Below are positions 18,308 to 27,541 of a stretch of 64,000 nt of DNA, piece after piece. A program made the translations under genes and the position numbers. The stretch's first letter is position 1, and each line of letters begins with the position of its first letter. A model generated the notes under the pieces. The model did not search any database, was not told where the DNA came from, and saw nothing but the letters and a program-made list of their open reading frames with translations. The stretch lies in assembly GCF_019317285.1 (NCBI RefSeq), contig NZ_CP079218.1, forward strand, positions 2,852,001-2,916,000. Reading direction: 5' to 3'. Source of the stretch: Pedobacter sp. D749. Its GTDB lineage: Bacteria > Bacteroidota > Bacteroidia > Sphingobacteriales > Sphingobacteriaceae.

Positions 18308-18314
18308 GTAAGAA

Positions 18315-18842
18315 TTAATTTACCGATCCCGATTTAACCAATACCTTCTGATAAGCTGGAAGAGTTATATCATCAACAACTATTCCCCTGGTAGTACTGG
18401 CATGCACAAAAAAACCATTATTGAGGTAAACCCCAACATGATCTACATCATTGCCGCCAAAAGAGAAAAATACGAGATCTCCTTCCTTTAAACTATCAAT
18501 GTTTTTACGTTTTACCACATTGGCCTGCTCACGCGAAATACGGGGAAGTGTAACCCCATATATTTCTTTCTCCAGTAAAAAAGCAAAACCAGAACAATCA
18601 ACACCATTTTTATCCAATCCGCCAAATCGGTACCTCACCCCTGTCCAATCGGTGATGAAACGATAAAGCGGTTTGCTTTGTAAATTTGCCATTGCATCTG
18701 CCGCTTTCGAAGCTTTTGTATCACTTTTGACCGTATATTTTCTTGTTCCGCAAGACGAAAGAAAAAATATGATTGCTATTAAAAATAATATATTCCTTTT
18801 CAGGTGGAAGTTAAAAGGTATAAGGTTCAAGGTAAGCTGCAT
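18315..18842 (-). CDS. NlpC/P60 (C40) peptidoglycan endopeptidase lipoprotein
   Basis: This is a cell-wall hydrolase of 175 residues, probably a gamma-D-glutamyl-diamino-acid endopeptidase. The lipobox FFLSSC puts the lipidated Cys at residue 31, preceded by a hydrophobic signal. The NlpC/P60 domain covers the rest: nucleophile Cys83 in GVDCSGF, His135 in DVDHVGVYL and His147 in FFVHAST. It would be anchored to a membrane facing the periplasm. The stop falls 75 bp short of the mutS stop's upstream neighbour, so the gene and mutS are tandem but separately started. Confidence 0.9.
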   Translation of the reverse strand: MQLTLNLIPFNFHLKRNILFLIAIIFFLSSCGTRKYTVKSDTKASKAADAMANLQSKPLYRFITDWTGVRYRFGGLDKNGVDCSGFAFLLEKEIYGVTLPRISREQANVVKRKNIDSLKEGDLVFFSFGGNDVDHVGVYLNNGFFVHASTTRGIVVDDITLPAYQKVLVKSGSVN

Positions 18843-18916
18843 AAATAATATATTAATGTATTAGAGATTAAAGATGTTTTGTCCTTAAACCTTACACCCC
18901 AAACCTCTAACCTTTC

Positions 18917-21529
18917 CTAATTTTTTATTAACCGCTGTATTTCGTCTAATTTTAACAGCGCCTCAACAGGTGTTAACGCGTTTACATCCAAATTATTGAG
19001 TGTATCGCGGATTTTCACCAAAACAGGATCATCAATCGCGAACATCTGTAATTGGTAAGCCTGGTTCTGTACTTTTTTAATGCTGTCTTTGATGCTTTGT
19101 CCTTCTGTACGGTCTATTTCCAGTTTTTTCAGGATCTCATTGGCCCGACCGATTAGTTTTGTTGGCATGCCGGCCATTTTTGCTACATGTATCCCAAAAC
19201 TATGTTCACTGCCACCAGGAATCAGTTTCCTTAAAAAGATCACCTTATTGGTCATTTCTTTTACCGATACATTAAAGTTTTTAATGCGCGGCATGGTGTT
19301 GGCCAGTTCGTTAAGCTCATGGTAGTGTGTAGCGAATAAGGTTTTTGGTCGCGCTGTTGGGTGCTGATGCAAAAACTCAGCAATTGCCCAGGCAATTGAA
19401 ATACCATCATAGGTACTCGTTCCGCGGCCAATTTCATCGAGTAAGATTAAACTATCATCCGAAATATTGTTCAGGATACTGGCCGTTTCATTCATTTCGA
19501 CCATGAATGTACTTTCCCCTGATGAAATATTATCAGATGCCCCTACACGGGTAAAAATCTTATCTACAATACCCACTTCTGCATCCTTGGCAGGAACGAA
19601 GGAACCCATTTGCGCCATCAGTACAATCAGCGCAGTTTGCCTTAAAATGGCCGACTTACCCGCCATGTTGGGACCAGTAATCATAATAATCTGCTGACTC
19701 TCAGTATCGAGGTATACATCATTCGTAATGTATTCCTGCCCCACTGGCAGTTGTTTTTCAATTACCGGGTGGCGCCCGCCTTTAATATCAAGCACCTTAT
19801 TCTCGGTAACTTTGGGTTTGTTATAGTGGTTTTTAACAGCCAGCTGTGCGAAACACAATAAACAATCGAGCTGTGCAATTAAAAATGAATCAAGCTGGAT
19901 CGGTTTAATGTAACTGGCTGTTTCATACATCAGTTCATTATACAATCTAATTTCAATAGCCTGTATCTTTTCTTCCGCACCTAAAATCTGATCCTCGTAT
20001 TCTTTAAGCTCCGGTGTAATGTAACGCTCCGCATTTACCAGCGTTTGTTTACGGATCCAGCCCTCCGGCACTTTATCTTTATGGGTATGGGTAACTTCTA
20101 AATAGTAACCAAAAACATTATTAAAGGCAATTTTTAAGGATGGAATTCCTGTTGCCTCTGCTTCGCGTTTCTGGATCTGCACCAGGTAATCTTTACCACC
20201 AAAGGCAATTTTACGCAAGCGGTCTAAATCTTCGTCTATTCCATCGGCAATTACATTCCCCTTAATCAGCAAAGCTGGTGGCTCGGGCTGCAATTCCCTT
20301 TCAATCCTATCGCGGATAGCCAAACATGGATTTAACTGATCTGCTATTTTAATCAGGAAAGGATTTTTAGAATCGGCAGCCAGTTTTTTAACTGCTTCGA
20401 TATGGTAAAGCGCACGTTTTAAGGCAACCAGTTCTCTTGGACCAACACGTTGCAGGCCCACTTTAGAAATGAGTCGTTCTAAATCACCAATCTGTTTAAT
20501 GTTGTTTAAAAATTCGCCTTGTAGTTCCTCATGTTTTACAAAATACTCCACCATTCCAAGTCGTTCCTGGATTGGTTTCAATTCTTTTAATGGCATAATG
20601 ATCCACTTCTGCAACAAACGCGCACCCATTGGGGTACAGGTATGATCCAGAATATCGAACAAGGTTACCGCATTATCATTTGGTGAATTCACTAATTCGA
20701 GATTGCGAATGGTGAAACGGTCTAACCACATATAGCGGTCTTCCTCAATACGGCCTATCGAACTGATATGTTGTAAATTCCGGTGTTCAGTTTCGCCCAG
20801 ATAGTGTAAAATTACACCAGCTGCTACAATTCCGCTCTGCAAACGCTCCACCCCAAAACCTTTTAAAGATGAAACCTCAAAGTGTTTCATCAGGGTTTCG
20901 TTTCCAAAATCAGTAGTAAACGGCCATTCATCTAAACCAAAAGTGTAAAAACGGTCGCCGAAGTTTTCGGTAAACACCTGTCTTTTAGATTTCTGAAAAA
21001 TAACCTCTGTCGGCTTAAAGCCTTGTAAAAGTTTATCAATATAATCGCTATTGCCCTGTGCAATTAAAAATTCACCTGTTGAAATATCTAAAAATGAAAC
21101 GCCCAGTTGTGTTTTATCAAAGAAAACGCAGGCAAGGAAATTATTCGATTTTTGGTTTACAATATTATCACCATAAGCTACTCCAGGGGTAACCAACTCG
21201 GTTACACCACGTTTAACAATGGTTTTTGTGGTTTTAGGGTCCTCGAGTTGATCGCATATGGCTACACGCTGACCAGCTCTAACCAGTTTAGAAAGGTAAT
21301 TATCTAACGAGTGGTGCGGAAAACCAGCCAGTTCCAATGCACCGCCATTTGGGCCAGTGCCTCTTCTGGTGAGTACTATACCTAAAATCTGTGCCGTTTT
21401 AATGGCATCTTCGCCAAAGGTTTCATAAAAATCGCCAACCCTAAATAGTAAAAGTGCACCCGGATACTTCGCTTTAATTGCGTTGTACTGCTGCATTAAC
21501 GGGGTTTCTTTATTCGTGTCTTTAGCCAA
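18917..21529 (-). CDS. mutS: DNA mismatch repair protein MutS
   Basis: Full-length MutS of 870 residues recognises base mismatches and recruits MutL. The mismatch-binding Phe-x-Glu motif is present ([10 protein letters not shown], about residues 32-41). The connector, core and clamp regions follow. The ATPase has Walker [10 protein letters not shown], the signature [11 protein letters not shown] and Walker [14 protein letters not shown], then the ABC-type H-loop ATHYHEL. The C-terminal HTH dimerisation region is intact ([14 protein letters not shown]). A good Bacteroidetes promoter lies 26 bp upstream. Confidence 0.98.
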   Translation of the reverse strand: MAKDTNKETPLMQQYNAIKAKYPGALLLFRVGDFYETFGEDAIKTAQILGIVLTRRGTGPNGGALELAGFPHHSLDNYLSKLVRAGQRVAICDQLEDPKTTKTIVKRGVTELVTPGVAYGDNIVNQKSNNFLACVFFDKTQLGVSFLDISTGEFLIAQGNSDYIDKLLQGFKPTEVIFQKSKRQVFTENFGDRFYTFGLDEWPFTTDFGNETLMKHFEVSSLKGFGVERLQSGIVAAGVILHYLGETEHRNLQHISSIGRIEEDRYMWLDRFTIRNLELVNSPNDNAVTLFDILDHTCTPMGARLLQKWIIMPLKELKPIQERLGMVEYFVKHEELQGEFLNNIKQIGDLERLISKVGLQRVGPRELVALKRALYHIEAVKKLAADSKNPFLIKIADQLNPCLAIRDRIERELQPEPPALLIKGNVIADGIDEDLDRLRKIAFGGKDYLVQIQKREAEATGIPSLKIAFNNVFGYYLEVTHTHKDKVPEGWIRKQTLVNAERYITPELKEYEDQILGAEEKIQAIEIRLYNELMYETASYIKPIQLDSFLIAQLDCLLCFAQLAVKNHYNKPKVTENKVLDIKGGRHPVIEKQLPVGQEYITNDVYLDTESQQIIMITGPNMAGKSAILRQTALIVLMAQMGSFVPAKDAEVGIVDKIFTRVGASDNISSGESTFMVEMNETASILNNISDDSLILLDEIGRGTSTYDGISIAWAIAEFLHQHPTARPKTLFATHYHELNELANTMPRIKNFNVSVKEMTNKVIFLRKLIPGGSEHSFGIHVAKMAGMPTKLIGRANEILKKLEIDRTEGQSIKDSIKKVQNQAYQLQMFAIDDPVLVKIRDTLNNLDVNALTPVEALLKLDEIQRLIKN

Positions 21530-21554
21530 AACTGAAATTAATTTACAAAAGCCA

Positions 21555-21583
21555 TAAAGATAACACGAATAAGCATTTTACAA
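21555..21583 (-). promoter_or_regulatory. Bacteroidetes-type promoter for mutS
   Basis: On the minus strand TTG (21583-21581) is followed after 18 bp by TATCTTTA (21562-21555), one base off the TAnnTTTG -7 box. The mutS ATG lies 26 bp downstream. Confidence 0.6.
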
Positions 21584-21921
21584 CTGTTTTGTTGAAAAGT
21601 TAAAAAAAAATTGGTTGTTTAACCGGTTAATCGTAGGATTTTACAGTTAACCAATTTATAAATGTTATAACCCAGTTATATATTATTTTACTTCCATCAA
21701 CAATTGACCAATTTACAGTTAACCATGATTTGGAAATGAAGGGTTCTGCGCATTTCGGGTTATACAGTCCTGTTATCCGCTTTAATCGTTACACTCGTGT
21801 TCGCTTCTACCAGGTTTAGATACAATGGTCCGTTATAAGCCAATTGTAAAATCAACACTAATTAAAAACGTTTCTTATAGTTGTGTGTTACGTTTGTATA
21901 ATTTAACCTAATATTTTAATT
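21563..21921. other. Intergenic region between divergent mutS and hpf
   Basis: The region holds a perfect palindrome TTAACCGGTTAA (21619-21630). It also has a direct repeat TTTACAGTTAACCA at 21640-21653 and 21712-21725. Both could be regulator sites for either gene, but no known operator is recognised. A TACGTTTG box precedes hpf. Confidence 0.5.
21889..21896 (+). promoter_or_regulatory. Probable -7 box of hpf
   Basis: TACGTTTG fits TAnnTTTG exactly and lies 25 bp before the ATG. The -33 element is unclear. Confidence 0.45.
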
Positions 21922-22236
21922 ATGACGATCCAACTGAATACCGACAAAAATTTAACCATACACCAGGAATACGACGAAAAAATCCAAACCCAGTTAAATG
22001 AAGGTTTGAGCAGATACAGCGATTTAATTACGCGCTTAGAAGTTCATCTATCTGATGAAAACGGCAGTAAAGATGGTTTAGACGATAAAAGATGTTTGTT
22101 GGAGGCCAGAATAACCGGAAAAGAACCTTTAGCCGTTACCAATATGGGCAATACCTACGATTTAGCCATTACAGGCGCTTTAACCAAGCTGAAAAGCGCG
22201 CTTGAAAAAGTGGCTGGAAAAATGAAAAGTCACTAA
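21922..22236 (+). CDS. hpf: Ribosome hibernation-promoting factor / RaiA family
   Basis: A 104-residue protein of the short HPF/RaiA type, which binds the 30S decoding region and keeps ribosomes inactive in stationary phase. The fold pattern is visible: DEKIQTQLNEGLSRYSDLIT (helix), then LEVHLSDENG and CLLEARITGKEPLAVT (strands), then the closing helix AITGALTKLKSALEKVAGKM. It lacks the C-terminal extension of long HPF. It has its own promoter box and a strong terminator downstream, so it is a single-gene unit. Confidence 0.8.
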   Translation: MTIQLNTDKNLTIHQEYDEKIQTQLNEGLSRYSDLITRLEVHLSDENGSKDGLDDKRCLLEARITGKEPLAVTNMGNTYDLAITGALTKLKSALEKVAGKMKSH

Positions 22237-22302
22237 ATTTCTTCATCGTGAACGTCATTCCCGCGTAGGCGGTAATCTTAAAGCACGAATAGTAAATGCA
22301 TT

Positions 22303-22338
22303 ATGATTCCCAATTCAAGTTGGGAATCATGCTTTTTA
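22303..22338 (+). terminator. Rho-independent terminator after hpf
   Basis: The arms ATGATTCCCAA and TTGGGAATCAT are perfect, with loop TTCAAG, followed by GCTTTTT. It lies 66 bp after the hpf stop codon. Confidence 0.8.
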
Positions 22339-22375
22339 AAGCCTGATTTACAACTCGGCAATATAGTCAATCTTC

Positions 22376-22466
22376 CTTTCGAGATAAATGAAACGCAGTC
22401 GAGAAATCTATTACAGATCTCTCCATTTCGCTATGCTACATCCGATAGCTATTGGATCGAGACGAT
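22376..22466. repeat. Palindromic intergenic repeat, TCGAGAAATCT family
   Basis: CTTTCGAGAT...GCAGTCGAGAAATCT faces AGATCTCTCCATTTCGC...ATCGAGACGA. It is a diverged relative of the element at 25437-25522 and sits between the convergent hpf and mqnA genes. Confidence 0.55.
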
Positions 22467-22471
22467 TCCAT

Positions 22472-23212
22472 TTATATAGTTACTTTTTCCAATTCTTCAA
22501 TATATCCTAGAAACAGATTGAGCGCTTTCTTTCTTTCATCGGTAACCTCAAATTGAAGTTTATGGTAAAGGTAATCTTCCAGATCGAAATTCAATACCTC
22601 CGGTAACTCTTGCAAAACTTCTTTTCTATGATCAAGGCCAAATTTTAAAGCGGCATTAAATTGATCTTTAAAGTCCTGCGAAATTTCTTTGTTGGCCACC
22701 CAGGCTGCATACATAAAGGGTAAACCGGTAAAGTTTTTCCACTCCTCACCCATATCATAAGCGTAAGCGAAATCTTCTTTTTTACCAAATGTCCTGTCTC
22801 CTATTAAAACAAAGGCATCTGTTTTTGCAGTTGGATCAGTCGTAAATTCCACTTCTTTTTTCCAGTAGAATTTCAGTAAAACTTTGGCTAAATTGTTTGA
22901 TGTACGGGAATGGGCATCCAGCCTTACTGTTTTAATTTCCTGGGCAGGAACTTCACTAAAAATGAATACCGAATTTACACCACCATCACTTCCGATACAA
23001 TAATCGGCTACAATATTGGCATTTGGAACCAGGGGAATAGCTGCTACAGGCATTAAGCCAATATCAGCCTGACCGTTAATTACTTTAGCTGCACAATCAG
23101 AAGGGATATCTAAACTTAAATCAATTTTATTTATGATGTCAGAATGTTCTAGTCCGTATATAAAAGCTTTAGTGTTGGTGTAAGCAACAGCCGATATTTT
23201 AATCTTATTCAA
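22472..23212 (-). CDS. mqnA: Chorismate dehydratase MqnA (menaquinone, futalosine pathway)
   Basis: This 246-residue periplasmic-binding-protein-fold enzyme converts chorismate to 3-enolpyruvyl-benzoate, the first step of the futalosine menaquinone route. The N-terminus KISAVAYTNTKAFIYGLEH is the family signature, followed by DCAAKVINGQADIGLMPVAA and LDAHSRTSNNLAKVLL. No signal peptide is present, as expected for a cytosolic enzyme. It lies close to mqnE on the same strand with a phosphatase-like gene between, supporting the pathway call. Confidence 0.88.
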   Translation of the reverse strand: MNKIKISAVAYTNTKAFIYGLEHSDIINKIDLSLDIPSDCAAKVINGQADIGLMPVAAIPLVPNANIVADYCIGSDGGVNSVFIFSEVPAQEIKTVRLDAHSRTSNNLAKVLLKFYWKKEVEFTTDPTAKTDAFVLIGDRTFGKKEDFAYAYDMGEEWKNFTGLPFMYAAWVANKEISQDFKDQFNAALKFGLDHRKEVLQELPEVLNFDLEDYLYHKLQFEVTDERKKALNLFLGYIEELEKVTI

Positions 23213-23280
23213 AGTATTATGTTTTGCGCTTCGCGTTTGGCGTTAAGCGAATATTCAATTACTAAACTGTCTTACGCCAT

Positions 23281-23332
23281 GGTTCGTGTCCTCACGAACT
23301 ATGGCTTATTTAATTTCGAGGAGACACGAACC
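23281..23332. repeat. Inverted repeat upstream of mqnA
   Basis: GGTTCGTGTCCTC at 23281 is matched by GAGGAGACACGAACC ending at 23332. An inner copy of GTTCG/CGAAC also pairs. It probably folds in RNA between the phosphatase-like gene and mqnA. Confidence 0.6.
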
Positions 23333-23340
23333 GGGGCCGT

Positions 23341-23967
23341 TTATTCCCCGATTACTAAACTATCTAAATGAACGGCACTATTAAATTCGAGTACGGTAAA
23401 TTTTCCATCTTCAAAACCCATTTTATAAAGTACGGTGTTCTGGTGTGGGAATTCGGTCATCAGGCTTAATGGTTTGTCTAATAATAAGCAAAGAAAAACA
23501 CGCATTGCTCTACCATGCATGCAAAGTAAAACTGTTTTTTCTTCAGGTCTGGTCATTAAAACTTCCATTGGTTGTTTCAAACGCTCGTAAACATCCTGCA
23601 CGCTTTCGCCCCCTTCAAAATGAGCCGTATAATCTCCATCTTCCCAGCTTTGCAACATCTCACGGAAAGCCTCACGCGCATCTTCAGTATTTGGTTTTCC
23701 TTCCCAAACACCCCATGCCAACTCATCTAATCCCGAAAGCTTTTCCCAGGGTAATTTAGCATCAATAAACTTCTGAACAGTTTGCCAGGTACGTTTTAAA
23801 TCAGAAGTGTAAATCTTATCAAAAGGAATATCCTTATATTTTTGATAAAAAGCCTCTGCCTGTGCCCTTCCTAAATCATTTAAGTCAGAATTTACACCTC
23901 TGCCCTGTACTATGCCTTGTCTGTTCAATTCCGTTTCGCCGTGGCGTATGATGTATATTTCTTTCAT
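23341..23967 (-). CDS. Histidine phosphatase superfamily protein
   Basis: The protein has 208 residues. The catalytic RHGE motif is at the N-terminus (IYIIRHGETELNRQGIVQGR), giving the phospho-histidine acceptor. Supporting residues appear as IYTSDLKRTWQT, LAWGVWEGK and the second His in VLLCMHGRAMRVFLC. Members remove phosphate from diverse metabolites or sugars; the true substrate cannot be inferred. It lies between mqnA and mqnE on the same strand, but the intergenic inverted repeat argues against a tight operon. Confidence 0.88.
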   Translation of the reverse strand: MKEIYIIRHGETELNRQGIVQGRGVNSDLNDLGRAQAEAFYQKYKDIPFDKIYTSDLKRTWQTVQKFIDAKLPWEKLSGLDELAWGVWEGKPNTEDAREAFREMLQSWEDGDYTAHFEGGESVQDVYERLKQPMEVLMTRPEEKTVLLCMHGRAMRVFLCLLLDKPLSLMTEFPHQNTVLYKMGFEDGKFTVLEFNSAVHLDSLVIGE

Positions 23968-24024
23968 CTAATTAATTATTGAATGAGAGATTTTTGAGTG
24001 ATTGAATGTTAAATTTAACACTCA

Positions 24025-24080
24025 ATATCCTCATTCACTCATTCTCTCATTCACTCATTCTATTATTCCATCATTCTATC
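24025..24080. repeat. Low-complexity CATTCACT / CATTCTAT tract
   Basis: Several imperfect units of CATTCACT, CATTCTCT and CATTCTAT follow one another. They partly pair with GAATGAGAGA...GAGTGATTGAATG at 23972-24007, which could form a long stem just after the mqnE stop. A related motif occurs near 47400-47460. Confidence 0.55.
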
Positions 24081-24081
24081 A

Positions 24082-25275
24082 CTAATTCACCACAGGCAGC
24101 TTATAATATTGCGGTTTTTTTTCTTCCTCAAAAACAACATGCTCGAAATCCGTAACCACATTATATAACGTATCGCGTTCTATTGCTTTTCTGCCTACTT
24201 GTTTGATCAGATTCACCAATTCTTTAGTACTCATTGCAGGTGTTTGCTCTTCTGCACCGGCCATAGAGTATATTTTTGTGGTATCATCTAAAGTTCCGTC
24301 AATATCATCTACACCATAATTTAAGGATAACTGAGCGGTTTCGCGACTGATCATTGCCCAATAAGCTTTAATGTGATCGAAGTTATCCATATAGATACGG
24401 GCAATGGCATAATTTCTTAAATCTTCAATTACTGAAGATTCAGGCACATTGCTCATCTGGTTATGCTGATTTCTGAATTTTAGCGGAATAAAAGTCTGGA
24501 AACCACCAGTACGGTCTTGCAGTTCCCTTAGTTTCTCCATGTGATCTACGCGGTGCCAGTATTTTTCGATATGCCCATAAAGCATGGTCGCATTACTGCG
24601 CATGCCCAGTTTGTGCCATTCTTCATGTATATCTAACCATTGCTGACCAGTACATTTATCTTTGGCAATCTGCTCCCTGATCTCTGGATGGAAAATTTCT
24701 GCCCCACCACCTGGTATCGATTCCAATCCGGCTTCTTTCATCAAACGCATACCTGTTGCGTAATCGATTTTAGCTTTTTTGAAAATATAGTGGTACTCTA
24801 CAGGCGTTAATGCTTTTACATGCAGATCAGGACGGTGTTGTTTAATAGCCGTGAATAATGCAGAATAAAATGCCACATCGTATTGTGGAAGCACGCCCCC
24901 AACAATATGTACCTCCGTTACCGGTTCACCATCGTATTTTTTAACGATATCGAGCATTTGCTCCATCGTTAAAGCCCAGCCTTCTTCTTTTTGTTTAATT
25001 AAACGGGAGTACGAGCAAAATTTGCAGTCGTAAACGCAAAGATTGGTAGGTTCTAAGTGAAAGTTTCGGTTAAAATAAGTTTTATCGCCGTGTTTTTTCT
25101 CACGTATGTAATTGGCGAGGACACCGAGGTAACCTAGTTCAGCCTGTTCATAAAGGTAAACACCTTCATCAAATGTAATCCGTTCTCCGTGAAGAACTTT
25201 GTGTGCTATGTTTTGTAATTCAGTTGATAAATTGGTATCAGCTAATATTTGTTCAACTTGCTCAGTTGTATTCAT
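24082..25275 (-). CDS. mqnE: Aminofutalosine synthase MqnE (radical SAM)
   Basis: This radical SAM enzyme joins 3-enolpyruvyl-benzoate and SAM to make aminofutalosine in menaquinone synthesis. The start chosen is the Met at 25275 (MNTTEQVEQILADTN); an upstream Met at 25326 gives an atypical extension. From that start the 4Fe-4S cysteines are Cys80, Cys84 and Cys87 (NLCVYDCKFCSYS). Further hallmarks are EVHIVGGVLPQYD, SIPGGGAEIFHPEIRE and TMLYGHIEKYWHRVDHM. It pairs functionally with mqnA 0.9 kb downstream. The other steps (mqnB/C/D) are not in this window. Confidence 0.93.
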   Translation of the reverse strand: MNTTEQVEQILADTNLSTELQNIAHKVLHGERITFDEGVYLYEQAELGYLGVLANYIREKKHGDKTYFNRNFHLEPTNLCVYDCKFCSYSRLIKQKEEGWALTMEQMLDIVKKYDGEPVTEVHIVGGVLPQYDVAFYSALFTAIKQHRPDLHVKALTPVEYHYIFKKAKIDYATGMRLMKEAGLESIPGGGAEIFHPEIREQIAKDKCTGQQWLDIHEEWHKLGMRSNATMLYGHIEKYWHRVDHMEKLRELQDRTGGFQTFIPLKFRNQHNQMSNVPESSVIEDLRNYAIARIYMDNFDHIKAYWAMISRETAQLSLNYGVDDIDGTLDDTTKIYSMAGAEEQTPAMSTKELVNLIKQVGRKAIERDTLYNVVTDFEHVVFEEEKKPQYYKLPVVN

Positions 25276-25436
25276 TCCTGATTTATTTTGAACAAAAATA
25301 CAATAATGGGGCGATTTGAAAATCATTTTCTTGTAACAAACCGTGATTTTTGAATGTCAATCTTAATAATTAACCACAGATGAACACGGATAAACGCAGA
25401 TATTGATTGCTTTTATTTTGTAAAATCTCTTGGCAT

Positions 25437-25522
25437 CGTCATCTCGACTGAACGCAGTGGAATGGAGAGATCTATCTTTATAGATTTCTCGACTTCGTTG
25501 CACTTCGCTCGAAATGACGACG
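25437..25522. repeat. Palindromic intergenic repeat, CGTCATCTCGACT family
   Basis: CGTCATCTCGACTGAACGCAG is matched in reverse by CTTCGCTCGAAATGACG, with an inner pair AGAGATCTA / TAGATTTCTC. It lies upstream of mqnE. A copy of the widespread ACCACAGATGAACACGGAT motif sits next to it at about 25374. Confidence 0.75.
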
Positions 25523-25561
25523 CTTTAGAGGAAACTATAAAGATAGATCAGTAACGGTTAC

Positions 25562-25592
25562 AAAAAAAGCACCTCTTTTCAGAAGTGCTCTT
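25562..25592 (-). terminator. Rho-independent terminator after the 25619 lipoprotein gene
   Basis: On the minus strand the arms AGCACTTCT and AGAGGTGCT enclose a short GAAA loop and are followed by a run of seven T. It lies about 30 bp after the stop codon. Confidence 0.8.
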
Positions 25593-25618
25593 ATTATGTT
25601 TTTCACAGGTAAATCTAA

Positions 25619-26113
25619 TTATCTCGCTGCAGGGGTAAAGGTTAATACGATATTTGCAGTTTTACCACCAAATTCGATTGGCGATTTTAAGATCATTTGT
25701 GTGCTGGAAAGATCAGTTAACACTAAACGATAACCTTCTGTTACGTTTTTAGCTTTATCACCTTCAAATATTTTTTTGAACTGAAAAGTCTGGTCTTTAG
25801 GTGCAGCCGACCAGAATATAGTCTGCATTACCGAACCACAAGTGCTTGATGCTGGTAAAGTGTAAGAACCATTACCACTATTGGTTAAATTCCATGTACT
25901 TCCCTGGAAACATTTGTACGATTTCTCTCCAAATAATCCTTGAACAGCCCCATCAGGCAAACCTTCTAAAGCCACATTACTTACTACCCAGTCGCGAACA
26001 ACTGTACCTCTGCTACCTGTTACTCCTGCAGTTACTCTTTTTGCAGTATTACAACTTTGTAACATTACTAAAGTAGAACATGCTATTGCGATAGCTATAA
26101 ATAATCTTTTCAT
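25619..26113 (-). CDS. Lipocalin-like lipoprotein
   Basis: The protein has 164 residues. The signal peptide with lipobox is MKRLFIAIAIACSTLVMLQS followed by Cys21. The body resembles the Bacteroidetes lipocalin-like family: DWVVSNVALEG ... KCFQGSTWNLTNSGNGSYTL ... RLVLTDLSSTQMILKSPIEF, an eight-strand pattern. Two further cysteines (in KCFQ and STCGS) could form a disulfide. It is a single-gene unit with its own terminator. The ligand is unknown. Confidence 0.75.
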   Translation of the reverse strand: MKRLFIAIAIACSTLVMLQSCNTAKRVTAGVTGSRGTVVRDWVVSNVALEGLPDGAVQGLFGEKSYKCFQGSTWNLTNSGNGSYTLPASSTCGSVMQTIFWSAAPKDQTFQFKKIFEGDKAKNVTEGYRLVLTDLSSTQMILKSPIEFGGKTANIVLTFTPAAR

Positions 26114-26235
26114 TTTTTGTTTAATTAAATTTCGACAAACTTGTTACATAAATCTTGCCAAAACCATTACGAACCTTAAATTAGCGCCAAATTATTAAAT
26201 TGCTCCCGATATCATTTCGATTAAAATCAATTATT

Positions 26236-27351
26236 ATGAAACCCGAAACCCTTGCTATTCACGCTTCTAATCTCGTAAAAAGTACTACAGGTGATGTTAC
26301 GCTGCCAATTAATCTATCAACCACTTTTTTTCGTAGCGAAGATGGTGGTTATCCCGGTGGGCACATGTATAGCAGGGTAAGTAATCCAAACCGGTCTGCT
26401 TTAGAAAACACTATAGCAAAATTAGAATATGGCGAAGATGCAGCTGCTTTTTCTTCGGGTAATACCTGTGGACTGGCCATGTTTCAGGCTTTAAAACCAG
26501 GTAGCCATATTATAGCACCAGATGATATGTATTGGGGCATAAAAAAACAATTACTTACTATTTTTAACGATAGTTTGGAATTTGATTTTGTTGATCAAAC
26601 GGATTTAAATCTGATACAATCAAGCATTAAGCCCAATACTAAACTGATCTGGATCGAAACCCCTTCTAATCCATTACTAAAGGTTACAGATATTGAAGAA
26701 ATTGCCAGAATTGCTAAAGCAAAAAATATCACCCTGGTTTGCGACAGCACCTTTGCCTCTCCAATTTTACAGAATCCAATATTATTGGGTGCCGATATAG
26801 TAATGCACAGCAGTACCAAATATTTAGGAGGCCATAGTGATGTGCTTGGTGGGATTTTAATTACGGCCAAAAAAGATGAATTATGGGAGCGCATCAAAAA
26901 TATACAACAAACCGGTGGTGCCGTACCCTCTCCTTTTGATTGCTTTTTATTAACCCGTAGCATTAAAACCCTGGCTTACCGCATGAAAGGCCATTGCGAA
27001 AACGGCAAAAAAGTAGCCGACTATTTAAACGGACATCCGAATGTTGAAGCTGTATTTTATCCTGGGTTGGAAAGTCACCCACAACATGAAATTGCAAAAA
27101 AACAGATGAAAGATTTTGGCGGGATGATGTCGTTTTTAGTTAAGGGCGATGCTGAAGCTGCTCATAAAGTGGCAAATAAAGTTCAGCTATTTGCACAGGC
27201 TACCAGTTTAGGTGGTGTAGAGAGTTTGATAGAACACCGTTATTCAGTAGAAGGACCGGATAGTAAAACGCCAAAAAATTTACTCCGTATTTCAGTAGGA
27301 TTAGAGCATGTAGACGATATTATTGCCGATTTAGCGCAGGCGTTAGGTTAA
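26236..27351 (+). CDS. Trans-sulfuration PLP enzyme (cystathionine gamma-synthase/lyase type)
   Basis: This 371-residue enzyme of the Cys/Met metabolism PLP family starts at the Met at 26236 (MKPETLAIHASNLVKS), the normal family N-terminus; an ATG at 26200 is less likely. PLP is bound by Lys195 in HSSTKYLGGHSD. Other marks are YSRVSNPNRSALENTIAKLE, ETPSNPLLKVTDI and the C-terminal SLGGVESLIEHR ... LLRISVGLEHVDDI. It could be a cystathionine gamma-synthase, a gamma-lyase or a methionine gamma-lyase; the motif set does not decide. It is not under the SAM riboswitch. Confidence 0.85.
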   Translation: MKPETLAIHASNLVKSTTGDVTLPINLSTTFFRSEDGGYPGGHMYSRVSNPNRSALENTIAKLEYGEDAAAFSSGNTCGLAMFQALKPGSHIIAPDDMYWGIKKQLLTIFNDSLEFDFVDQTDLNLIQSSIKPNTKLIWIETPSNPLLKVTDIEEIARIAKAKNITLVCDSTFASPILQNPILLGADIVMHSSTKYLGGHSDVLGGILITAKKDELWERIKNIQQTGGAVPSPFDCFLLTRSIKTLAYRMKGHCENGKKVADYLNGHPNVEAVFYPGLESHPQHEIAKKQMKDFGGMMSFLVKGDAEAAHKVANKVQLFAQATSLGGVESLIEHRYSVEGPDSKTPKNLLRISVGLEHVDDIIADLAQALG

Positions 27352-27357
27352 AGTATA

Positions 27358-27390
27358 AAACCTATGAGGTCTTTAAGACCTTATAGGTTT
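27358..27390. terminator. Stem-loop terminator after the trans-sulfuration gene
   Basis: AAACCTATGAGGTCTT and AAGACCTTATAGGTTT form a near-perfect 16-bp stem starting 7 bp after the stop codon. The same AGGTCTTNAAGACCT core recurs in many Bacteroidetes genomes. A second hairpin (GGCT...ACCCT / AGGGT...AGCC) follows at about 27441-27479. Confidence 0.7.
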
Positions 27391-27541
27391 CTAGTTATTT
27401 CGAACCTTTGTTGCTAAACCCGATTGCAGCGATATCCTTTTTGGCTGTCACCCTGAGCGAAGTCGAAGGGTAGCCAAAAAGATAAAGCGTAAAGCGGGAC
27501 TGCAATCTCCTAAGGACTACAGTACCCTAATTTTCCAAAAC

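Noticed and set aside
24025-24080. Possible CRISPR-like array
   Set aside because: Units are too short (8-10 bp), with no spacers of constant length, and no cas genes are present.
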